Part shown: positions 23,739 through 35,384 of the stretch, one piece after another
Layout of the letters: every line of letters starts with the position of its first letter
Position numbering within the stretch: position 1 is the first letter of the stretch
Assembly: GCF_030272615.1 (NCBI RefSeq)
Contig: NC_081410.1
Span: 125,082,640 to 125,146,639, forward strand
DNA length: 64,000 bases
From: Cryptomeria japonica
Taxonomy: Eukaryota; Streptophyta; Pinopsida; Cupressales; Cupressaceae
Direction: 5' to 3'
Translations under genes and position numbers: made by a program
Notes under the pieces: model-generated
Databases searched by the model: none
Seen by the model: only the letters and a program-made list of their open reading frames with translations
What the model was told of the DNA's origin: nothing

Positions 23739-26700
23739 TTAAGTATAAAACCGATTGAGGTGCATGCTATTGATTGGATCTGCGAGCGGTTCTCCTTCTG
23801 ATGTAGCCAACTGATATGCCCCGGATCCGAATACGGCAGTGACAACATATGGGCCCAGCCAGTTTGATTCAAACTTGCCTTGATGTTCTCTATTTGGTTG
23901 GTTGCGAGGATTTTCTCGAAGAACAAGATCACCTACCTCAAATGTACGAGATCTAACTCGGTGATTGTAGCTTCTACTCATGCGCTGCTGATAGGCTTTG
24001 AGGTGATTATATGCAGCTTGTCGCTTCTCATCTAGTAATTCTAAGTCCTGAAGACGGGATACTCTGTAGGCTTCATCATCGATGAGATTATGCAAGGAAA
24101 CTCGTAATGATGGTATCTCAACCTCAATAGGTAAGATAGCTTCTGCACCATAGACCAATGAATAAGGAGTTGCACCTGCAGGGGTTCGAATGCTAGTTCG
24201 ATATGCCCATAATGCTGGATTTAATTGAACATGCCAATCACGACCGGCATCATTGACTGTCTTCTTTAGGATTCTCAATATGTTTTTATTGGATGCTTCG
24301 GCCTGACCATTGCCTTGTGGGTAATAGGGAGTGGAAAAGCGGTGTTGGATATGAAATTTCTCACAAAGCTCACGGACATCCTGATTTTTGAAAGGAAGAC
24401 CATTATCTGTGATGATGGACATGGGCACACCATACCGGCAGATGATGTAGTTGAGGATGAATGAGGTGATCTACTTGCCGGTGACTTGGGTAAGTGGAAC
24501 AGCTTCGATCCACTTTGTGAAATATTTGGTGGCGGTAATAATGAATTTATGGCCGTTAGATGAAGATGGGTGAATCTTACCCACAAGGTCAAGGCCCCAT
24601 TGACAAAAAGGCCATGGTGTTGTGATTGGTTGCAGTTCCTGTGCTGGTGCATGTATCAGGTCGTCGTGAACTTGACATTTTTTGCATTTCCTAACAAAGT
24701 AGTAGGAATCCTTTTCCATAGATGGCCAATAGTATCCAGCTCGCATGATCTTCTTGGCTAGTGATGGACCACTTGAGTGAGTCCCGCAAATTCCTTCATG
24801 TACCTCTTCCAAAACCTTTGTTATCTCATCCTGTTCTAGACATCGAAGGAGAGTACCATCAAGACCACGTTGGTATAGGGTTTCGGCAATAATGGTATAT
24901 CGAGCAGTTTGGCGAATGAAGGTTTTTCGTTGGTTATTTGATTGGTTGGGAGGAAGGGTGTGATCGCGGAGATAGGTGTAGAACTCACCGTACCATGGGG
25001 ATTCGGAACCAACAAGGCGACATATCATTTCAGATTCAGGGATATCATAAGCGGGGATCCAAAGTTGTTCTACCAAGAACTCGTAGCGTGCTGAATTCTG
25101 CGGAAGATCTAGTAGAGATGCGATGGTAGCCATAGCATCAGCAGCTCAGCTCGATTCTGATCTCTTGGTATCTGCTCAAAAGTGATAGTAGTAAATGATG
25201 TTTTTAGAATGTCCACCATTTTCTTGTATGGCATGAGTTTATCATCTTTGGTCTGATACTCATCTATTGCTTGTCGAATGACCAATTGTGAGTCGCCATA
25301 TACTTGCAGTTCTTGTAATTTCCATTGTATGGCTAGCCTGGGTCCTATGATCAAGGCCTCATACTCTGCTATGTTGTTTGTGCATGGAAATGTGAGCCTG
25401 TAAGACTTCGGGATGCTGTCACCTTAAGGTGTGATAAACAGAATGCCTGCCCCCGAGCCGTGCCTAGTGTATGAACCATCAAAGTATAGTTTCCATGGTT
25501 GTGTTGTTGTGATCATGAATATCTCTTCATCTGGAAAATTGGAAATGAGGGGATGATCGCCTATGAGTGGTGCATCGGCCAACTGATCTGCAATAACTTG
25601 ACCTTTGATAGCTTTACGGTCTACATACTCAATGTCAAATTCACTTAGAATCATCACCCATTTGGCCAAGCGACCTGTCAATGCTGCTTTGCTGAGTAAA
25701 TACTTGAGTGGATCAATCTTTGCAATGAGTTGTACCTTATGTGTCAACAGATAGTGCCGCAATTTAGTGGCTGCTAAGATTACTGCTAGGCAAGCTCGCT
25801 CAATAGGTGTGTAATTGAGTTCATAGCCAACCAGTGTGCGAGAGATGTAGTATACAGCACACTCTTTGCCTTCTGTATTATGTTGTGCCAGTAGTACACC
25901 CAATGCTGTACTTGTTGCTGAGATATAAAGTAACAACGGTCTACTTGGATCTGGTGGCATCAGCAATGGTGGATTCATGAGATAGTCTTTAAGCCTCTGA
26001 AATGCTTGTTGGCATCTGGCATCCCACTGAAAGCGGATGTTCTTGTGTAGCAGGTGTGTGAATGGGTGACACTTATCAACCAATTGTGCAATGAATCTGC
26101 GGATGGATTGAAGCCGTCCTTGTAATGTCCTTAGCTGACTGATATTCTTTGGTGGTGGCATGTCCATTATTGCCTTAACCTTTGCTAGGTCAACCTCAAT
26201 ACCTTTGCTTGAGACAATGTATCCTAGAAGCTTCCCGGAGGTCACTCCAAAGACACATTTCTTTGGGTTGAGTCGAACATGGTATTGTTCTAGTCTATCA
26301 AAGATTTTATCTAAGATGTGGAGATGCCCATCTCTAGTGAGTGATTTTGCTAGTAAGTCATCCACATAATCTTCCATCATAGTATGCATCATGTCATGGA
26401 AGATGGTGGTCATTGCTCTTTGATAGGTCGCTCCTGCATTCTTTAGACCAAAAGGCATTACATTCCAGCAATATGTGCCCCATGGACATGTGAAGGTTGT
26501 CTTATGTTGGTCCTCGGGTGTGATCTTTATTTGATTGTATCCTGAAAAGCCATCCATGAGTGAAAGCATCGCATGTCCTGCTGTTAGATCCACTATGATG
26601 TCGATATTTGGTAGGGGGAAGTCATCCTTAGGACATGCCTTATTCAGATCTCTGAAGTCAGTACAAATGCAGATGCCCCCTTTTGGTTTGCTGACAGGCA

Positions 26701-29700
26701 CAATGTTGGAGATCCATTTTGCATAATCAATTGGTCTAATGAAACCAACATCCAGGAGTTTCTTGAGTTCCATTTTGACTAGCACTGCAATCTGGGGATG
26801 CATCTTACGAAGCTTCTTCTTGACAGGTTTGGCTCCTTCTGCTACGGCGAGGTGATGCATGACTAAATCAGGATCAAGCCCAGGCATGTCTGCATATGAC
26901 CATGCAAAGTTGATCTCACGCTGCTGGAAGAACTCTATAAATTTAGGCTGTTCCTCTGGAGTGAGAAGAGATGCTAGATGTATAATATGAGGATTTTCAG
27001 GAGTCCCCACATTGTATTCTTTGGTTTCCTCGATGAGAATTGTTGATCGTTCCTGTTGTACATTAGCAGGGAGAATGTCAAACCCTTCATCCTCAGGCGC
27101 CTCAGAGAGGTTGTCACCATTGGATACGCTCTTTCTTTTTACTTTTGTGGGATCAAACAGTGCCACAGTGTGGTTTTCACTGGAAGATCCATGTTTTATT
27201 GTTATATTTTTGCAGCTGAAAGGTTTGGCATCCGCCCCGAAGTATGCTGCGCTATTAAGTTCAATGGCGAATCCAGCTTTGTGATCCCCGCTTGGTAGAT
27301 TATCCCTTAATTCCAAAAAGTCAATGATAGCCTCATCATTTTGGAAGAGGTCAAGACATGGGGGATTTGATTGGGTCCATTCGATGAGTTCAGGGTGGAT
27401 AATGGGCATTATGTCATTGATCAGGTTAAGTTCGTTAGAGGTATCAGTGAGGGTTAAAACAGTGTGGTGAAGGTCGTTGATGGTACTCTCCTTGTCAGAA
27501 TCAGGCATAGGATGAGACGTAGGGTCTGTGGAAGATGTTTCCAACTCAGGAACCCAAGTGGTCTTTATCTGTGCTTCTCCGTAAACAGGGATGTCTTTGC
27601 GTGGTGGAGGTGGTGATGTGTCTTCCTCATCTGAAGTGTTAAGTTGTACAGAATCAAATTCCCACTCATGTGAGTCGGTCTCTGAGTCACTTTCCAGCAT
27701 CCGATTGCTATACCATACTGGGATGTCGTTTGAGTTAAATACCGCAGGTGTGATCGGGTTATGGACCTTTGTGGTGATCGGTGCTGCAGGAAGTTTGGTG
27801 GGGATCAAGGAATCTGGCACAAGGAGTAGTGGTAATATTGACTCAGTTGCTTTTGCTGATACTGTCAGTGCCATAGATGTTGTTGCGGGTTTTGATAGAG
27901 TTGCTACTGCTATTGGTATTATTGATGTGATGGGTGCTACGGATGGGAGTACTGGTTCGATTGGTGGGATGTTTGGTATTATAGATGATGGTGTTGGGTT
28001 TGTGAGCCTCGATGGGGCAGTGGGGATAGTGCTTGATGGTGCTTTGATAATAAAAGGTGTCCTCTTTGCCGTAGGCTGACATAATGATTTGCTGGGTTCT
28101 CCTTTGAATTTGAGTTTAAGAAATATTTCTTTCTCAAAGCCTAGGCCTGTATTACCTTTGGGCTTGAATTCTGGCAGCAGAGGTTCATGTCATCCTTGTT
28201 TGCAATATCCCAAAGCACTCTGACCATCATATCCCATTCTTTGCATAATGAGGAGGCCCTTGCCATATTGTTCCGTAGGGAGTTTAACTTGTGGTAGATC
28301 AATGGTGATAGGATCTTTATAGATCCATTCTGCTAGGTCCTCATCTTGTGTTTCTTCCTCTTGACTCTTTCCAAGGATGAAAGGCGTCAAAGCACATGAT
28401 GGCGTGATCAGTGGTTGCTGGAGTAACTATTGTGGTTTACCATGTGTTCTAGGAGAAGTGGGCATTTGTCCCACACAAAAGAGTTGACTCAAGTTGTATT
28501 CTCTAGGACCTTCCTTTGCTACTTTCATTTTAAGCTTTTCTTGCTTGGGTATAGGGGTGTTCGAACTGGCAAGAGAGGCAGGACTTACATATGATGTGGA
28601 GGAAATGGCTTCCCTATTATTAGGAATAGTAAACTCTGGTTGATGGTTGATATTATGGCAAAAAGCAAAGGGATTTGCATCGCCCAGGATTGTGATCTCT
28701 GTACCGTTATGTGGGAACTTGATACATTGATGGTAGGTAGATGGAACAGCTTGCATGGCATGTATCCAAGGTCTCCCTAATAATAGATTATATGGCAGAG
28801 GAAGGTCCAGAACTTGGCAGATGATGTGCTTTACCACAGGGCCCACTCAGATTGGTAGTACCACAGCTCCTTTGGATGAACGCTCTGCATCATCATAGGC
28901 CTTGATGGTGATCTTCTTGCGAGGATCCACTGATTCTATTGCATATCCCAATGTTGTGACCAACTGTAGTGTACAAATGTTTAGGCCTGCTCCATTATCT
29001 ATCAAGACTCGCTTGATCCTGTGTTGGTTGATAAAGCCTTCAATGTGTAGCGAGGCATTATGAGGTTGTTGGAAAGAAGAGTTGTCACTTTCGGAAAAAG
29101 TGAGACAAGGTGATGACTTTAGATTTCCAACCATGGCTTGAAATTGGTCTATATTCAGGTTCGCAAGGACTGATGCCTCTTGGAGTGCTTGATCCAAGAT
29201 TGTTTTATGAGATGGCGATAGGCACAATAGCTCTAAAATGGATATAAGCACAGGCGTTTTATCTAATTGTTCCACAAGATTGTACTGCTTTGGGACGGAG
29301 GTGGTGCCCTATGGAGATGCCTTGATGGTGACCTTGCCACGACGTGTAACAACATTGCAATTTGAGGTGGGATTTTTGAAGGTTATAGTTGCAATTTGTT
29401 CACTGGCATCATACAGGTGATTTACAGTGTAGTTATACGCAGCCTGCGTATAATCAGTGGTATCAGTGCCTTGCCAGGAAGTGGAAGGACCCCTTTGATC
29501 TTGTGATGGAAGTGGATTCTTGAACATCTGATGATCATTATTGGTTGTTTTTGGGTCATGTCCTTCAATTTCAATTTCTCCTCGGTCAATAAGATCTTGA
29601 ATGAGATCTTTCAATCGGTGACAATTACTTGTCTTGTGTCCTCTTCCTTGATGGAATTCACAGTGTTCAGTATCTCTCCACCATGCCGGTTTGACTTGAG

Positions 29701-31051
29701 GCTCATAGTTTGATAGCTTAGGTAGAGTGACCAAATTTTGAGAAATGAGTTGTCGCAACACTGTTTCAATGGGTTCCCCTAAGGGAGTGTATGTTCATTT
29801 TTGTTTTTGTTGACGAGGTCTTGGTTCATCATGAGATGTGATGCGACCTTGATTGGGAGGAACATTTGTGTTATTCTGAGGTGGAGGATTTTGTCTTGCA
29901 AACCGAACCACAGGTTGTGCATTTTGGATAGTCCTGGCATCCACAACCCCATCGTTGATGATATTCTTGTTCTTGTTCCAGAAGTTTGGTTTATCACTAT
30001 TGAAGCGCGGGCGAGGACCATCTTTTGGTTCATTAAAGATTTTGATGAGTCCTTTCTTGATGAGGGCTCATTCACATTTTAAACCCTTGGTGATCATATC
30101 GTTAAAGGAGTCTGTGTCTTTGACATCTAGGTGAAATTCCATTTCTTCGTTTAAGTTGGAAATGAATATTTCCACTAGTTCTCGTTCAGGTAACTGAAGA
30201 GAACGTCTACTAGACATTTGGTGCCATCATTGTAGGAATACTGAGAATAGTTCACCTGGTTTTTGTTTGGTGTTGCACAGATCAGCCATGGTGATGTCGC
30301 GTTCAATATTATGAGAGTAATGAGATAGGAACTTCTGGATGAGTTCCTCAAATGTTCTAATGCCACCTGGTAGTCGAGAAAACCATGATGTGGTTGTTCC
30401 TCCCAAACTTTGGGGAAAAAGGCGCGTTAGGTATGTGTCTTCATATGCCACTTCAAGACAAGCGGAATGAAATTCTCGAACATGATCACGGAGATCCCCC
30501 TTTCCTCTATATTTTTCAAATTTGGGTGTTTCGAATCCTCGGGGAAAGGGTGGCATATAAAGATTCCTATCAAATGGATAGGGACAGATGTCGTTAACTG
30601 AGAATTGATTGGTCTTAACACCACTATGGAGTTGTTGGGCGAGATTCTCGACTTGTTGCCACAACATCTCCATTTCATTTGGAGGAGGAGGTGGTGGGTT
30701 ACCTCGAGGAATGTTATATCTGATGCGATCTCTACCTCTTTCCTCCTCATGGCGACTTTGTCTTTCTGATGCTTGTCTTAATTGGGCAAGATCAAAGTCA
30801 AAGGGGAGTTTGGCTCCTTCTTGAGCGAGTTTTAAGAAGTGAGCATCTGCATTACTCCTGAGTATTTCGTCAAACAGTCTGTTAAAGAGAGGGTTATGTT
30901 GGGCCCTTTCTATTGTTGTAGGAGTGGGAGTACTTGGGTTTTCGTCATTCATATTTCCTCCAAGTGCTTCTTAAAATTCATTGAGATTTTCGTCTTCTTC
31001 TTCCTCAATTTCGATTTCTCGTTGCCTTGACCGTGATTGGGTTTGAGCCAT
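23739..31051 (-). pseudogene. Gag-pol polyprotein of element 1 (Tat clade), ten stops and one frameshift
   Basis: This is one frame from the ATG at 31051 to the TAA at 23739. It codes Gag (retrotransposon gag domain, then a CEFHQGRGHKTSNC zinc knuckle), aspartic protease (VLIDNGAG), reverse transcriptase with YVDD, RNase H, a second archaeal-type RNase H (YFDGSYTRHGSGAG...), and integrase with an HHCC finger, a DDE core (GLDLVG, ITDNG, NGQAEASN) and a C-terminal tail. In-frame stops start at 30971, 30227, 30068, 29795, 29309, 28847, 28427, 28190, 25424 and 24471. A duplicated five-base GAGCT near 25140 shifts frame before integrase. Nine of the ten stops look like C-to-T changes against elements 2 or 3. 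The product cannot be made, so the copy would depend on proteins from other elements. Confidence 0.92.
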
Positions 31052-31500
31052 TTTGTTTGCAAGTTTTGTGTGAAGTTGATTGAAAATGATGATGAGTTTT
31101 TGTTTAATGTAATGAGATTTGATGGTTGGTGATTGTGTGATACGTGGATCTCTAGCACTTTAAGGTAGATGTAACCGAAATTCCTTCTTCGAATTGCTTG
31201 TTTGTTTGAGAAGTTTGGATGTGATAAGGTGTAGAGAAATCTGAGATGTGTTACAGATTTTGACTACCTAGCAATGAGAGGATTCACTCATGAACTAGTT
31301 TTAACCTGCGTAGATGTGTCTCTTAGGATGAGTTTATCCTAGATGTAGAAACAATCTAAAAGTGATGTGATGTTTTGGATTCAAGCAATATCTAAAAAGG
31401 AATCTTGGGACAAGAACCTCTTAATGTTTTGAGAGTTGGGACGGATTGATGATGAAGTGATGATGTATGAATGAGATGATAGATGAAACGTTTTCAACTT

Positions 31501-32046
31501 TCAATAAAAACTTTGTGTTACGAATGGGACAAACTCTACCTCTTCCCTTTCAGGTGTGGGTGGTATTTCTCGGGCTGTGATGTATGTGATACAGACGTTT
31601 GGGAAGAAATTGGGATTAATCTTTCTTCCTTGATTTTTGTGATAACTCAGAGCCCTATATTGTATAAAAGCTCTGCGATTCAATGACTCTGAATCAAATT
31701 CGTTTGTTTTTCCTTGAAGGTAGAGACGCATGCGATGTAGAAAGACTCTATGTGAGACAAAGATTTGTCTATTGAGATAGAAGAATTTCCTCTTTTTGAT
31801 CAAAGCCTTTGAGCTCAATGGTCTTCTTTTCAAGTTGATATTCTGATGACGCTTTTTCTTTCGTAAGATGTGAAGAATGGTCATAAAATTTGACTTTTTG
31901 TTGTTTGCACTTTGTTTTTGGTATTTTTGGTTGTTTTTGAGAAATGTTGGATGAATACTTTGGTTTTGGGATTGATCTTCTGACTTTTCTTTGACAAGAA
32001 AACAAAGCAAGCACACAAACACAAGAATGTTGCCGAAAAGGCACAA
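31501..32046 (-). CDS. Unrecognised open frame upstream of gag in element 1
   Basis: About 181 codons in the sense of the element, ending about 450 bases before the gag ATG. I recognise no domain. It is basic and Lys/Arg-rich (NLKRRPLSSKALIKKRK; HRMRLYLQGKTNEFDSESL) and ends EFVPFVTQSFY. Element 3 has the same frame at 56432-56980, nearly identical over the last 140 codons and also without stops. The N-termini differ because of an indel, so the true start is uncertain (MPFRQHS is readable in another frame at 32044). Element 2 lacks the region. Extra frames upstream of gag are known in some Tat elements such as Ogre; I cannot say whether this is homologous. It may be a real accessory protein or a spliced gag leader. 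Confidence 0.5.
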   Translation of the reverse strand: MCLFGNILVFVCLLCFLVKEKSEDQSQNQSIHPTFLKNNQKYQKQSANNKKSNFMTILHILRKKKRHQNINLKRRPLSSKALIKKRKFFYLNRQIFVSHRVFLHRMRLYLQGKTNEFDSESLNRRAFIQYRALSYHKNQGRKINPNFFPNVCITYITAREIPPTPEREEVEFVPFVTQSFY

Positions 32047-32578
32047 ATGAGTTATGGGTCTAGATCAACCCAATCCTTGGACTTGTATATGACCCTTCCT
32101 TTAGATGTATTTTAAGGTGTATTTCCAAAGCCTGAAGTCGGCTCAATTTGCACTAGGTCTTTAAAACAAACACACTTCAAACACTTTTTATCCCTAAGGT
32201 CAAATGGCCAGTTGTGATAAATTTAGCCCACATCTTGATATTTCTTCGACTTTGGTACTACATACCTTATGAATCCCGCCATGGCAGGTAAGGATGTGAT
32301 ATACTAAGTCTTGCACGAGCATAACAAATAGATGATCCTTATGATGGGGGAGTCACCACTTTTATCAAGCCACAAGTGACTTTTCAAAAAGCTATGTTTC
32401 TACTCAAGGAAATATGTATGGTGAGTATCTTGGGAGCAAAACCATCTATGCTCTTGCACTAAATTATATCTCAAATATCCTCAATCAATGGAACAGGTGG
32501 GCTACTACTTAAAGGTGTTTAGTCATGTTCGATGTTTTTGGACATAAGTTCATTCTGCAGTGACTCACTTAAGAGCCT

Positions 32579-32621
32579 TGTAACTGGTGGTGGGGCCCAT
32601 TTGTCCTTTCGGCCAGTTACA
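32579..32621 (-). other. Conserved leader hairpin of element 1
   Basis: Nine-base perfect stem arms (TGTAACTGG and CCAGTTACA) enclose a loop with two GGCC words. The hairpin sits in the longest well-conserved block of the leader (about 32480-32880), which is shared with elements 2 and 3. A position between primer-binding site and gag suggests a packaging, dimerisation or translation signal; this is inference. Confidence 0.5.
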
Positions 32622-33389
32622 CTGTAGGAACAACTATACCCAAGGCTATAGCTTTCGCTCTCACCTGATTTCTATAGCGGCTCGAAGGATTTACCGCTCG
32701 AGGTCGTTCCCAAGAGTATCGATCCCTTGGCAGGCCTCTCTTAAAAAGATAAAATGTGAGTGTTACTAACACTTTTCTCTTGCACCTAGGACCACGAAAG
32801 CCAAGGGAGAGGATAGTGTGTGTTAGAGGTAGGACCACTCGACTGACTTTTGTGCACAAGCGTGCCAAACACGTAAAACACTTGTTCTTTTTTTTTTAAT
32901 CCATCATGTCAAAATGTGGTCTAACTATTTGGAGATGTTGCTCCAACAGGCATGGTGTTCTTTTTAATTTCAAAAGCAATGTGTTGTGTAATCTAGAATT
33001 CAAAAATCCTGGTCAACTTAATGAAAAACACGTTTGCTTGAAGTAAAAATGCGTTTTTGCAAAAAATCTAAAACAAGTGGTTTGTTCTTTTTACTTGCCC
33101 AAAATTGAAGTGTGGCTTGTGATTTTTAGATTTGATGCAAGAAAAGCAAATTTGTGTGTTGATTTTAAGCACCAAAAACAAAGATGAAGCCTAACTAGAA
33201 AGCAATACAATTTTTTTGTGTTTTTGTCAAGTTTTTAAATACACCAAAGGAAAATTTGTGATTTTTATGGTGAGTTTTTAACCTGCATGAACAAAAATGA
33301 GTTAGTAAAATCGATGTTCAAGGGGGGCTTCCACAAGCCTAAGATGTTCAATTTATCGGTTACAAGGTGATTTGGACGACACTCTGTTG

Positions 33390-33625
33390 CAATAGCGCTA
33401 GTCTATGTTTTTACAGAAGCGCTACTTTACACAGAAGCGCTGAAAGAACAGGAGAGACAGAGAGGCAAAAGCGCTAGAAGTTTTCCAATAGCGCTAGAAA
33501 AAGAACATAAGCGCTAGAATAATGTCAAAAACACTGAAACTTTTACAATAGCGCTATTGTAGGGACAATAGCGCTGAAAGAAAAAGTGTCGGTAGTGCTA
33601 GAATGTGTTCAATAGCGCCGAAGCG
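33390..33625 (-). repeat. AGCGCT motif cluster in the 5' leader of element 1
   Basis: Eight exact AGCGCT hexamers plus variants (AGCGCC, AGTGCT) in about 230 bases, starting about 90 bases inside the primer-binding site. In the element's own sense they read AGCGCTATTG, AGCGCTTTTG or AGCGCTTCTG. That is the same extended motif as at 18370-18700, in the opposite genomic orientation. Confidence 0.85.
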
Positions 33626-33691
33626 CGACCTGTGTGGCACTTTCAACAAGCAAATATGTTAGTTAAAAAAAGGATATGTTTTTGGTGTTCG

Positions 33692-33710
33692 ATTCACGTC
33701 GGGTTCACCA
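33692..33710 (-). promoter_or_regulatory. Primer-binding site of element 1
   Basis: On the minus strand it reads TGGTGAACCCGACGTGAAT, two bases inside the 5' LTR. The same site is in elements 2 and 3. The reverse complement has the shape of a tRNA T-arm, acceptor strand and CCA end. I cannot assign the tRNA from memory; it is not the common initiator-Met site. Confidence 0.85.
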
Positions 33711-33712
33711 AA

Positions 33713-33848
33713 TGATGCCCTCCTAAATGGTACAAGGTTAGCAAATGATAAACAACACCAAAGACACAAAAACCGTTAGTGTTAGTTAATCAAAAACTAG
33801 TCTACAAAAGGCATACCAAAAGAGACACTGAAAGAATGCTAATATATC
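33713..33848 (-). repeat. 5' LTR of element 1, U5 end (first part, before element 2)
   Basis: This matches 16375-16510 with only a few changes and ends at ATATC, the target of element 2. The LTR continues at 48614. Joined, the two parts give 1,447 bases, the same as the 3' LTR. Confidence 0.95.
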
Positions 33849-35363
33849 TGTAGTCACATAAATCTGTCCACTTAATTAAATGAATACTTAGTATTTATTT
33901 GATTATTTAACCATCAATTAATAATTAATTAAATTAATATTTAATTAATTCATCTTAACCCTCTTCTCCTATTAATTAAATAAATTATTCAATTTATTTG
34001 ATTTAATTCACTTAACCAAATTCAGACCATTAATTAAATAAATAAATCATATTTATTTAATTAAATCTTCTCTCACATTTAAATAAATTAATATTTATTT
34101 AAATCCCCCAAAATCCCACCTCTCACATTTAAATAAATTAACATTTATTTAAATCACCTTTATCCTCTACCCACTTGCATTTTCCTACAAAAGCAAGTTG
34201 CACAATTATTTTAAATAAATAATTTATTTAAATCACCTTTATCCTCCACCCACTTGTATTTTCCTACAAAAGCAAGTTGCACAACTATTTTAAATAAATT
34301 ATTTATTTAAAATCCTATTTATCCTCACCCACTTGAAACCTTTAATGGTTTCTCTTAAAGTATTCAAACTTGATGGCTTTAAAGTCTTCAAACTTGATGG
34401 CTTCCTTCTATAGTCTTCTTAAGACTTTAATGGTTTTCCTTAAAGTCTTCAAGCCTTTAATGGTTTCCCTCAAAGTCTTCAAGCATTTTAATGCTTTATC
34501 TTCATTTTTCTCATTTAAATAAATTAATATTTATTTGAATATTTATCCAAATTCAAATTACACCATTTAATTGAAATAAATGATTTTATTTTAATTGAAA
34601 ATACCAAAATTTCTCCCACTTGCATTTTCCTACAAAATCCACTTGCATGCCTAAACCCCTTCTAGAATTTTCTAATCACTTCTAAATAACCTAACCCCTT
34701 CTCTAAACTTTGTCACATTCCTAAGCAAAAGGGAAGTCACTTCGCAAACCCTCAAAGTCTTTGATAACCATTAAAGGCTTTCAACCTTCAACCACTAAAT
34801 GGCTCAAAGTCTTTGATAACCATTGAAGGCTTTCAACCTTCAACCACTTAATCCCCAAAGTCTCCAATAACCATTAATGGTTATCTCAAACCCTCCCACA
34901 TGGTTAAAACATTTTTTTTGACTCAACCTCTACCCAACCCAAAGGTCTCATTAGGCCATTAATGCTTTGACCATGATTATCTCTTAAACATTTGCACAAA
35001 GGTTTATCCTTGGATTAACTCTTAATCCAGTGGGTAATCTTAATTTGGACTTGACCCTTAGCCTCTAGATAACCATGAGGTCTTCTCAGGCCTTTAATGC
35101 TTCCAACCTCTTCTCTCACCCCAATCCTATGTTGACACTTGTCACCATTTTATTGGTGCCAATTGTGCACATGGATCCCCAACTTTCAAACTTGGCCCTT
35201 GATTAAACCATTCAATCTTAACCCTTCATTTCCCCATTTCTTCTATAAATAGAACCCTTCTCCTCAAGCAAAAAGAAGCATTAGAGTATTGTTGTTATAC
35301 TGGCATTAGCATAGAGCTTTCTCATAGCATCACTATCTACACTTGCATAGCATTTGCTTATCA
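33849..35363 (+). repeat. 5' LTR of element 2, with about 284 bp missing from its end
   Basis: 1,515 bases from TGTAGTCAC to TTATCA, followed by TT and the primer-binding site. The 3' LTR of the same element continues for 284 more bases beyond the equivalent point (48324). The missing block lies between two ATCAT words in the 3' copy, which suggests loss by short-repeat recombination after insertion. A TATAAATA box lies at 35244-35251, so the promoter core is kept. Confidence 0.9.
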
Positions 35364-35365
35364 TT

Positions 35366-35384
35366 TGGTGAACCCGACGTGAAT
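35366..35384 (+). promoter_or_regulatory. Primer-binding site of element 2
   Basis: TGGTGAACCCGACGTGAAT, two bases after the shortened 5' LTR. It is intact, so the deletion beside it stopped exactly at the LTR edge. Confidence 0.88.

Noticed and set aside
27591-28079. 162-codon plus-strand frame opposite pol
   Set aside because: It is antisense to the proline-rich linker between Gag/protease and reverse transcriptase; a similar shadow occurs in elements 2 and 3.
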